Assembly: GCA_903911085.1 (NCBI GenBank)
Contig: CAIWCC010000045.1
Coordinates: 1-50,476, forward strand
Reading direction: 5' to 3'
Source: an uncultured Bacteroidales bacterium
GTDB taxonomy: Bacteria; Bacteroidota; Bacteroidia; Bacteroidales; Paludibacteraceae
Length of the DNA: 50,476 bases
The translations under genes and the position numbers were made by a program. The notes under the pieces are model-generated. The model had not been told where the DNA came from and made no database searches. It saw only the letters and a program-made list of their open reading frames with translations. Below are positions 7,046 to 15,800 of the stretch, one piece after another (position 1 is the first letter of the stretch; every line of letters begins with the position of its first letter).

Positions 7046-9862
7046 ATGAAAAAAATAACCTTATTATTCTCTGCATTATTTTGCTTATTTTTATCAAATG
7101 AGATTCAATCTCAAAATGTTCATCAACGTCTTTCTTTAGATAAAGGCTGGCGATTCCATCAAGGCGATATTGCGTTCCCAATTATTACAGGGCATGGCAT
7201 GTCGTACGGCAATGCCAAAGCAGGAAAATCGTGGGGTGCAGCCGCTCCTGAATTTGACGATAGTGATTGGCGATTGCTGAATTTACCCCACGATTGGTCG
7301 GTAGAAATGCCTTATGACTCTACCGAAAACCTCTCGCAGGGCTATCGCAAACGTGGTTTTGGTTGGTACCGCCGCAATTTCAAACTCTCCCCCGAAGATA
7401 AAGGGAAACACATTGAAATTCAATTTGATGGTGTTGCTACACATTGCACCGTTTGGTTCAACGGCACGGTGGTAGCACGCAATTTTTGCGGTTACAATTC
7501 CATTTATATCGATGTTACGCCTTATGCCTATTATGGCGAGGAAATGAATAATATTGCTGTGCGTGTGGATGCCGTGCAGCAAGAAGGCTGGTGGTACGAA
7601 GGCTCTGGGCTTTATCGCCATACCTGGTTGGTGAAACGTTCGGCAACGCACATTGCCACCGATGGGGTTTTTGCACAACCTATCAAAAATGCATCTGGCA
7701 ACTGGACCATTCCAGTTGAAGCGACCATCGAAAATTCAGGCAAATTACCTGCAAATATTGACATTGAATCAACACTTATTGATAAAAACGGTAAAAAAGT
7801 TGTTTCTGGAAATAGCTCTGTTTCAATCAATAATTTGGCCGAAACAGTTGTAAAATTTTCAATTCCTGTGGCTAACCCTGAACTTTGGTCGTGTGAGCAA
7901 CCTACTATGTACAGCGTAAAAACAGTACTTCGCGAAAAAGGTAATGTCATAGATTCTATAGTTACTACTTGTGGTTTCCGCACCATTCTTTTTACAGCCA
8001 ACGAAGGTTTCTTTTTGAATGGAAAATCAGTGAAGTTGAAAGGTGTTTGTAACCATCAGGATCACGCAGGAGTAGGCGTGGCTGTGCCCGATGCACTTTG
8101 GGATTTCCGCTTGCGCAAGCTCAAAGAAATGGGGGTTAATGCTTACCGTTGTGCACACAATCCGCCATCGGCTGAATTTATGGATGCTTGCGACCGCTTG
8201 GGTATTTTGGTGATGGACGAAAACCGTAACTTCAATGTTTCTGATCAATATGTAGCTCAATTGGAGTGGCTTATTCGCCGCGACCGCAATCATCCGAGTG
8301 TAATTCTGTGGTCAGTATTTAACGAAGAGCCGATGCAAGGCACCGAAAATGGCTACGAACTGGTGCGCCGCATGAGTGCTCACGTGAAAATGATGGATAC
8401 TACTCGTCCGGTAACTGCGGCTGCAAGTGGCGGATTGTCATCCCCCAAAAATGTGGCGCATGCTGTGGATGTAATTGGTATGAATTATCAATCGCGCAAC
8501 TACGATAAAATTCACGAAACTTATCCAAATACACCTATTACAAGCTCCGAAGATGCTTCTGCATTTATGGTACGTGGCGAATATGTGACCAATAAAAAAC
8601 TATGTTTGCATGGTTCGTACGATACACAATGGGCAAGTTGGGGCACAAACCATCGCAATGGTTGGAAGTTGGTGGACGAACGTCCGTTTTTGGCAGGTTG
8701 TTTTATCTGGACTGGTTTCGACTACCGTGGTGAGCCGCAACCGTATATATGGCCTGCTGCAGGAGCAAGTTTTGGTATTATGGATCAATGTGGTTTCCCT
8801 AAAGCGGCTTTTTACATTCATCAAGCGCAATGGACAGAAAAACCGATGTTGCAACTTATTCCACATTGGAACTGGCCTGCCGATAGCATTGGCAAACCCA
8901 TTAAAATTATGGGTCTGACAAATGCTGCAAAAGTGAAATTGTTTGTCAATGGAAAAATGGTGGAAGAAAAAACCGTTGACAAATATGAAATGGTAGATTG
9001 GACAGTTCCTTACAAACCAGGCAAAATTGAAGCCATTGGCTACGATAAATCGGGCAAGGAAGTGTCGCGTTTTAAAGCCGAAACAACAGGTCAATCGGTT
9101 AGTTTGCAATTAATTGCCGACCGTTCATCTTTAATGGGCGATGGATATGATGCAATGCCAATTACAGTACAAGCAATCGATGCCAAGGGTCGTGCTGTGC
9201 CCACTACCAATATCCCCGTGGAATTTGAAATAATGGGAGCGGGCAGTATTATTGGTTTGGGAAATGGAAATCCAAATTCGCACGAAGCCGAAAAAGGAAC
9301 GAAGCGTAAATTATTCAATGGTTTGGCGCAAGTTATTGTACAAAGCAGTTTTGATGGCAAAGGAAACCTTACTTTAGTTGCAAAATCAGCTGGTTTAAAA
9401 TCAGCACAGATTAGTATACCAGTTAATGAAGTGGTTCAAATTCAGTCAGTTGATGTAGTGAATCCAAAACTGATACTCAGCAAATGGCGAGTTTCTCCAA
9501 TATATAAAATTAAACCAGATGCCACACAGGAAATTGCTGATTTTGATATGAATACATGGACAAATGTAAAATCGGGTCAGACGATTAAATTGTCAGAAAC
9601 TGGTTATTTGGTTTACAAAACCAGCTTCAAACCCTACGCTTCGCAACAAAAAAACGGTGGAAAAATTGTGTTAAAAGCAATCGCTGGAAAAGCGGAAGTG
9701 TGGTTGGGTAATAAATTGATATTCACTAAATCAACCGCAACTAAAGAGGATGTTACAGTAGCATTTCCTGCCAAAGTCGGCGATTGGAAACTAACCGTAG
9801 TTTCAGAAGGACAGCAAAACGATTGGATTGGTTTGGGAGGAATTGTTTCGGTGGAAATGTAA
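7046..9862 (+). CDS. Glycoside hydrolase family 2 (beta-galactosidase type)
   Basis: Predicted retaining exo-beta-glycosidase, most probably a beta-galactosidase; GH2 beta-glucuronidase or mannosidase activity is not excluded. The signal peptide ends at EIQSQ (about residue 23). The order is an N-terminal jelly roll (about 24-200, with LSLDKGWRFHQGD and FGWYRRNF), an Ig-like domain (about 205-310), and a TIM barrel (about 312-620). The acid/base is E427 in 'HPSVILWSVFNEEP' and the nucleophile E502 in 'TSSEDASAFMVRGEY'. After the barrel come a DUF4982-like beta domain (about 625-705), an invasin/Ig-like domain (about 715-815) and a further jelly roll (about 820-938) ending in WIGLGGIVSVEM. The additional C-terminal jelly roll makes it longer than minimal GH2 enzymes. 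It is probably periplasmic and expressed with the flanking fucosidases. Confidence 0.92.
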   Translation: MKKITLLFSALFCLFLSNEIQSQNVHQRLSLDKGWRFHQGDIAFPIITGHGMSYGNAKAGKSWGAAAPEFDDSDWRLLNLPHDWSVEMPYDSTENLSQGYRKRGFGWYRRNFKLSPEDKGKHIEIQFDGVATHCTVWFNGTVVARNFCGYNSIYIDVTPYAYYGEEMNNIAVRVDAVQQEGWWYEGSGLYRHTWLVKRSATHIATDGVFAQPIKNASGNWTIPVEATIENSGKLPANIDIESTLIDKNGKKVVSGNSSVSINNLAETVVKFSIPVANPELWSCEQPTMYSVKTVLREKGNVIDSIVTTCGFRTILFTANEGFFLNGKSVKLKGVCNHQDHAGVGVAVPDALWDFRLRKLKEMGVNAYRCAHNPPSAEFMDACDRLGILVMDENRNFNVSDQYVAQLEWLIRRDRNHPSVILWSVFNEEPMQGTENGYELVRRMSAHVKMMDTTRPVTAAASGGLSSPKNVAHAVDVIGMNYQSRNYDKIHETYPNTPITSSEDASAFMVRGEYVTNKKLCLHGSYDTQWASWGTNHRNGWKLVDERPFLAGCFIWTGFDYRGEPQPYIWPAAGASFGIMDQCGFPKAAFYIHQAQWTEKPMLQLIPHWNWPADSIGKPIKIMGLTNAAKVKLFVNGKMVEEKTVDKYEMVDWTVPYKPGKIEAIGYDKSGKEVSRFKAETTGQSVSLQLIADRSSLMGDGYDAMPITVQAIDAKGRAVPTTNIPVEFEIMGAGSIIGLGNGNPNSHEAEKGTKRKLFNGLAQVIVQSSFDGKGNLTLVAKSAGLKSAQISIPVNEVVQIQSVDVVNPKLILSKWRVSPIYKIKPDATQEIADFDMNTWTNVKSGQTIKLSETGYLVYKTSFKPYASQQKNGGKIVLKAIAGKAEVWLGNKLIFTKSTATKEDVTVAFPAKVGDWKLTVVSEGQQNDWIGLGGIVSVEM

Positions 9863-9910
9863 CCCCTCCACATAAGGATGCAATAGCGTTTTTATTGATT
9901 ATAAAAGATT

Positions 9911-10053
9911 TACCACTGAGATACTAAGGGCACGGAGAAACACTAAGAATACGATTGAAAATATAAAACATTTATGTTTTATACTCAGTGTTCTCAAGTT
10001 TTTAAAAAGACAACTTAGTGTACCTTAGTACTTCTCAATGTACTCAGTGTTAG
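9911..10053. repeat. Dispersed palindromic intergenic repeat, copy 1
   Basis: The 237-bp gap before the GH95 gene is mostly occupied by this element. It contains several CACT(A/G)AG-type motifs in both orientations and a near-perfect 20-nt palindrome at 9963-9982. The section 9963-10053 matches the inverted 91-nt section 50384-50474 at the right edge of the window in motif order and overall length. It is non-coding. It is probably a REP/BIME-like or MITE-like repeat of the genome. Confidence 0.75.
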
Positions 10054-10099
10054 ATTCCTAATTTTATTTGCGAAGCGATATAAACATAAATTATTTAGA

Positions 10100-12310
10100 A
10101 TGAAAAACATGAAAATTAAATTATTATTATCAATCTCTTTTTTGCTGGTGGTTATAACTGCCAATGCAAAACAGACTGCTCCGAAAGAAAGTCTTTGGTA
10201 CTCTCAGCCCGCTGAAAAATGGCTGCAAGCTCTACCTATTGGCAATGGTTCGTTGGGAGGAATGATTTTTGGCGGAATACAAAAAGAACAGATTCAGTTC
10301 AACGAATCGAGCCTGATAACTGGTACCACTTCTATTGATGGAAATGCTAAACCAACTGTTGGTAATTATCAACCTTTTGGCGATATTATTATTGATTTCG
10401 GAAATCTAAGAGCCGAAAATTATCGTCGCGAGTTGAGTTTAAATAATGCAATTCAGACAGTAACTTTTAGTACTGGAGGCGTCAACTATCAGCGCGAATA
10501 TTTTTCGAGTTATCCTGATAAAGTACTGGTAGCTAATTTTACGGCAAGTAAAAAAGGCAGTATTTCGTGTATCATTAAACTCAAAGATGCTCACAATGGC
10601 AAAATTGAGATGTCGGGAAATAAAATAATTGCAACTGGCACGCTACCCGAAAATGGCATGCAGTACGAATCGCAGTTGATGGTTGTAAATACCGGTGGAA
10701 AACTAACCGTTGAGAATAATGCAATTAAAGTGTCGAATGCCAACGACATGAGATTATTATTGGTGGCAGGTACCGATTTCTCCAAAGATTTCTCGAAAGA
10801 TTTTAAAGGCGAGCATCCTCACGCGTTGTTAAAGAAAACAATGACAACGGCTGCGACAAAAACGTATTCAAATCTTCGAAAAGCGCATATTGCCGATTAT
10901 CAGAATTTGTACAATCGTGTTGAATTAAACTTAGGAACTACACCCGAGAAATCAACACTTGATCGCTTGAAAGCACTGAAAAATGGCACAAAAGATCCAG
11001 CACTTGAAGCGCTTCTATTTCAATACGGACGTTATTTATTGATTAGTTCTTCGCGCCCCGGTGGCTTGCCTGCCAATTTGCAAGGAATTTGGAACAACGA
11101 ATATAAGCCTGCTTGGTATTCGCAATATACTACGAATATTAATGTGCAGATGAACTATTGGTTGGCCGAATCTACGGCTTTGACAGAATGTACTGCACCT
11201 TATTTCGATTGGGTGGAGAATTTGGCACGGGTAAACAAGAAAACAACTGATCCAAAGTTGCAAACCAAACGAGGCTGGATAGCTTACAGTACCAATAACA
11301 TCATGGGAGGGCCGTCAACTTGGGGACTTCATCGCCCTGGTAGTGCTTGGTTAAGTCAGCATTTTTGGGAACATTATGCATTTACTGGCGACAAAGAATT
11401 TTTGAAAAACCGTGCATATCCTATGTTGAAAGACGTTAGTGGTTATTGGGAAGATCATTTGGTGGAAAAAGATGGCAAACTAATCACACCAGATGGTTGG
11501 TCACCGGAGCATGGACCTGGTAAAGTGGAGGGCGACCGGACACCATATCCAGGTGTGTCGTATGACCAACAAATTGTTTACGATTTGTTTACCAATAACA
11601 TAGAGGCCTCTGCCACTTTAGGTGAGGATGCCGCCTACAGAACAAAAATAACCGAAATGCGTAATAAATTGCTTGGTCCAAAAATTGGAAAATGGGGTCA
11701 ATTGCAAGAATGGATGGAGGATGTAGATGATTCTACTGACCATCATCGCCATAATTCTCACTTATTTGCAGTGCATCCTGGCCGTCAAATAAGTCCGCTC
11801 AACACGCCTGAATGGACAAAAGCAGCACTTGTTTCTCTCAACGCACGAGGTGATGTGAGCACCGGATGGAGCACCGCTTGGAAAATAAATATTTTTGCCC
11901 GATTGGGACAGGGTAATCGCTCGTACGATTTGATAAATGCACTTTTCGGAAAATGTATTTTAGAAAATCTCTTCGATACCCATCCGCCATTTCAAATTGA
12001 TGGGAACTTTGGATATACTGCTGGAGTTTCAGAAATGTTACTTCAAAGTCATATAAAAAAAGACGACCATTACATTCTTCAATTACTTCCAGCATTACCC
12101 GATGCTTGGTCAAAAGGCCAAGTGAAAGGTTTGCGCGCACGTGGTGGTTTTGAGGTTAGTTTGATGTGGAAAAATGGAAAATTGGATAGTGCTGTTATCA
12201 AATCATTGCTCGGAAACGACATGGAAATACTCTATAAAGGCAAAATATTAATTTTAAAAACAAAAAAAGGAGAAGTAATCAAATTTAACGGTCAGCTAGT
12301 ACGCATTTAA
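10100..12310 (+). CDS. Alpha-L-fucosidase or alpha-L-galactosidase, GH95
   Basis: Inverting GH95 enzyme acting on alpha-linked L-fucose (typically alpha-1,2) or the isosteric L-galactose. The signal peptide ends at ITANA (about residue 23). Family marks include '[15 protein letters not shown]' at the start, '[14 protein letters not shown]', and the TTN346-I-N348-VQMNYW motif whose Asn residues assist the attacking water in characterised members. E537 in LQEWMED is the expected general acid, D634 in [10 protein letters not shown] activates water, and '[13 protein letters not shown]' is also present. The 736 aa include the N-terminal supersandwich, the (alpha/alpha)6 barrel and a short C-terminal beta domain, as expected. 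The gene is followed by a strong terminator, closing the first enzyme block. Confidence 0.95.
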   Translation: MKNMKIKLLLSISFLLVVITANAKQTAPKESLWYSQPAEKWLQALPIGNGSLGGMIFGGIQKEQIQFNESSLITGTTSIDGNAKPTVGNYQPFGDIIIDFGNLRAENYRRELSLNNAIQTVTFSTGGVNYQREYFSSYPDKVLVANFTASKKGSISCIIKLKDAHNGKIEMSGNKIIATGTLPENGMQYESQLMVVNTGGKLTVENNAIKVSNANDMRLLLVAGTDFSKDFSKDFKGEHPHALLKKTMTTAATKTYSNLRKAHIADYQNLYNRVELNLGTTPEKSTLDRLKALKNGTKDPALEALLFQYGRYLLISSSRPGGLPANLQGIWNNEYKPAWYSQYTTNINVQMNYWLAESTALTECTAPYFDWVENLARVNKKTTDPKLQTKRGWIAYSTNNIMGGPSTWGLHRPGSAWLSQHFWEHYAFTGDKEFLKNRAYPMLKDVSGYWEDHLVEKDGKLITPDGWSPEHGPGKVEGDRTPYPGVSYDQQIVYDLFTNNIEASATLGEDAAYRTKITEMRNKLLGPKIGKWGQLQEWMEDVDDSTDHHRHNSHLFAVHPGRQISPLNTPEWTKAALVSLNARGDVSTGWSTAWKINIFARLGQGNRSYDLINALFGKCILENLFDTHPPFQIDGNFGYTAGVSEMLLQSHIKKDDHYILQLLPALPDAWSKGQVKGLRARGGFEVSLMWKNGKLDSAVIKSLLGNDMEILYKGKILILKTKKGEVIKFNGQLVRI

Positions 12311-12393
12311 TCCAATATAGGGAATAAATCTGTAGTAATTTAAGGTTGTTGTTTGAAAATTATTATTTGAAAATTTAGTTAGTTGAACGTCAT

Positions 12394-12443
12394 AAAAAAA
12401 GCATCTAAGAAATGTCGAAAGATATTTTTTAGATGCTTTTTTT
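12394..12443 (+). terminator. Rho-independent terminator after the GH95 gene
   Basis: A perfect 15-bp stem pairs AAAAAAAGCATCTAA (12394-12408) with TTAGATGCTTTTTTT (12429-12443), with a 20-nt loop and a further T-rich tract. It can act in both directions because the stem begins with an A-run. It lies 84 bp after the GH95 stop. Confidence 0.85.
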
Positions 12444-12696
12444 ATTTTTTTTGAAGTTCATTTAATACTTTTTTTTGTCAATTTTTATGGTTAATCTATT
12501 GATAATGTTATAAAACGAATTGCTTTTTGTTTAATAAATGAATAATTCCTAGTAAATTTTATTTCTATTTTTCCATTTTTATTGTCCATAATTCTTGTTT
12601 TTTTTGAAGATTTTTCGGTATTATTTCTAGTAAGGTTAAATTTGAGAATAAAATTCAGATTATAAGTATGATGTTTTCATTCAAAATTTAATATTT

Positions 12697-12740
12697 TGTA
12701 AACGATTACAACGAATATTGCTCTTTTGTAATCGATTACG
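12697..12740. promoter_or_regulatory. Pair of LacI-family-type operators
   Basis: Two 14-nt palindromes, TGTAAACGATTACA (12697-12710) and TGTAATCGATTACG (12727-12740), have centres 30 bp apart. They fit the cre/LacI-type half-site pattern TGTAAnCG-nTTACA with a central CG. The same arrangement is repeated before the paralogous gene at 18823. The cognate regulator is not encoded in the window. Confidence 0.7.
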
Positions 12741-12785
12741 GTGTTAAATATTTTTATTTGCAGAAATATTTTTTTCATCCATTTC

Positions 12786-12793
12786 TATTTTTG
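12786..12793 (+). promoter_or_regulatory. Bacteroidota-type -7 promoter box
   Basis: TATTTTTG matches the TAnnTTTG consensus of Bacteroidota housekeeping promoters and is followed by TCACGTTG. The same box with the same downstream octamer appears at 18747-18754. The -33 TTTG box is less clear: the nearest TTTG is about 25 nt upstream, which is rather far. The box lies 46 bp from the second operator. Confidence 0.6.
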
Positions 12794-12892
12794 TCACGTT
12801 GAAAATGAATATGTTATTTAACCATTATGCATTGTAAATATAAATTCATTAACAACTTTTTGTTGACTTATTAATCTCTAAATACAAAAATC

Positions 12893-15800
12893 ATGAAACG
12901 AAAACATCTTTTTTTTAAAATGGTGGCAGTAGGTGTGCTATTGCTTATTGGAATGAGTGCGAAAGCAACGACGACTTTTGCCGTTGGTCCTGGAACTTAT
13001 ACTGGCTATGCTGGCACTTACACCACGATTGCCCTTGCTTATGCAGCAGTGCCTGCAACTCCTACCGGAGGTTATGTCATTGAACTACAAAGCGACTATG
13101 TAACGACTGTTGAATCGTATCCTATTGTATTGAATGCAAGGTCTGGAGCAAGTAGTGGCAATGGTATTACTATTCAGCCAAAAGCGGGAAATACAACTAC
13201 TTTTACGTTTAGTACCTCAACTGCCACACAACTGTTTAAATTAGATGGTGCAAAATGGGTTACCATTGACGGTTTGGATAGAACAAAATTTATTCTGACT
13301 AACACTGTGACTGCAGCAACAGCCGCAAATGCTATTTTGATTACGAATGATGCATCAAATAATACCATTACAAATTTAACGGCTAAGGGGCAATCTACTG
13401 TAGCTGCTGCATCTTTTGGTGGAGTTATACAAGTCTCAGCAGGTACAACTAATACTTCGGGTTGCGATAACAATACAATTAGCTATTGCGATGTAACAGG
13501 GACAAGCGCATCAACCCTACCATTATTAGGCATAAGTTGTTATACAGCCACTAATAAACATGACAATTTACAAGTCCAATACAATAATGTTTATGACATT
13601 AATGGTACTATTGGTGGTGGTACAGCAATTTCAATTTCATCTGGGGCGGCAACACCTACAATTTCCTACAATAAAGTATATTGGACAAATGGAATTGAAT
13701 TAACATCAAGCAAGACCCTTACCGGTATTGGTGTAAGTAATGGTGGTACTGTTACCTATAATGTGGTCGGATATGCAAATAATGCCGGATCAGCAGATGC
13801 ATCAAATTCAATTGCATCATCCTCTTCCACAACATTATTCACAGGCATTGCCATTGGAAATTCAGGTACTTATACTGTATCAAACAACACGGTTGGAGGA
13901 TTTAATTTAGCTCAAGGATTTGCATTTAACGCTTTTGCTGTTAATACAGGCGCATCTACATCTACAATTTCAAACAATACAGTAAAAGATATTAGCATGA
14001 CTACTGTAGGGGTTGGTTCTGGGGTTAATGCTTTTAATATTTCATCTAATGCGACACAAGGTGCATTGACATTTTCAGGCAATACAATCCGTGACATAAG
14101 TGTACAATCTTCTACCCATACAATCTCATTAAGAGGTTTTTATGCATACAATTCGATATCAACAAATGCTTATTCATTTACAGGCAATACAATTTACAAT
14201 CTAACGTCAGGATCTAGTATTGCCAATGGTAATTTGGTGGCAGGTATAGATGTTCTGAATAATACATCTACGATTGAAAAGAATAAAATTTACAATTTAA
14301 AAGTAAACAGTACTGCTACAAGTGCTGCCGTATATGGTATCCGCCTCAAATATGGGAAAAAGTGGACAGCTAGTACTTCTTATGCAGTTTCAGATATTGT
14401 TTTAAACGGAAGCATTTCATATAGATGCACAACAGCAGGTACTTCTGCGGCTTCTCCTGCGACAGGACCTAGTGGCACTGGCACCGGTATTGCTGATGGA
14501 TCGACTGTGAAATGGAGCTCATACGACGCAGCCCGAACCACCACTATCAAAAATAATGTTATCGGTTTAGGCGGAAATGTAACTTGCGATGCCAGCATAA
14601 CTGGAATTGAGTTAGGTGATGTTATTACGGTAAATGACGTTTATAATGTTTATCACAACACGGTATATATTGGAGGTACATCGCCTGCATCTGCTACAAA
14701 AAACACTTATGCCTTTACTCGTAATGCAACTTCGAGCATCCCAACAAGTAATGCTGTAAAAAATAATATTTTTGCAAATCAACGAATTATTGGTGGCACT
14801 GAATTGCATTGTGCAATGACAGATGCATCAAGAACATTAACTACCGATTATAATATTTTCCAATATAATGGCAAACTATCAACAACTAAAACGACTTTTG
14901 CTGATTGGCAAGGTTCTCCAGTAACAAATGATGCCAACAGTTATAACTCTGACCCTAAATTTGTAAGCACTGATGCCACAACACCTGATTTATCTATTAA
15001 TACAGGCATGTTGTCTGATGCTGATGCAAAAGGTGTCTCAGGTACTGGAGTTACAGATGATTATACAGGAGCCACCCGCAGCGGATTGACACCTACAGAC
15101 ATAGGAGCTTATTCTTATGTATATACTCCTGTTCTTTCAATTCCTACAGTTACAACAACAGCTGTTTCTGCAATTACAAAAACAACAGCTACTTTGGGGG
15201 TTACGGTTAATTCTGATGGTAATGCCACAGTTTCTCAAAGTGGTGTAGTTTGGAGTACCTCAGCTAACCCTGATATCAATTTAACATCAAAAACAATTGG
15301 TGGCTCAGGTGCAATTACTGGATTGGAAGCAGGAACAACTTATTATGTTAGAGCTTATGCAACTAATAGCCAAGGAACAGGTTATGGCACTGAACTTTCA
15401 TTCACAACATTGGCATGGACAATTGCAGCATCAGTAAATGGAACGAACAGTAATACAGGCACTATCACAGGTGCTGGAGATGTAGCAACTAGTGCAACTG
15501 TCACTCTTACAGCAACTGCTACGACTGGCCGTTTTGTGAGTTGGACAGATGGTGGTGCAGTTGTGTCTCTTAATAAAACATATACATTCTCAGCTACCTC
15601 CAATAGAACATTGGTTGCAAATTTTGGTAATGTGTACAATACTTACTACGTTCGTCCTTCTGGCAGCGCATTATGGGGTAATATCGGTGCAACTGCCGAT
15701 CAGATTATAACTGCAACCGATGCAGCTAATAATTTCAATCTGTCGTATTTAGCAGATAATTCAGTCGATGGAACTGCCACTTATTATTTCGCCCCAGGAA

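Larger units (their letters stand above)
12311..12892. other. 582-bp gene-free region: terminator, then control region of the first giant beta-helix gene
   Basis: The left part holds a terminator hairpin at 12394-12443. The middle (about 12444-12690) is AT-rich with no open reading frame or structure that I can support. The right part carries two LacI-type palindromes (12697-12710 and 12727-12740) and a TAnnTTTG promoter box at 12786-12793. That leaves about 100 nt of leader before the ATG at 12893. Confidence 0.7.
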
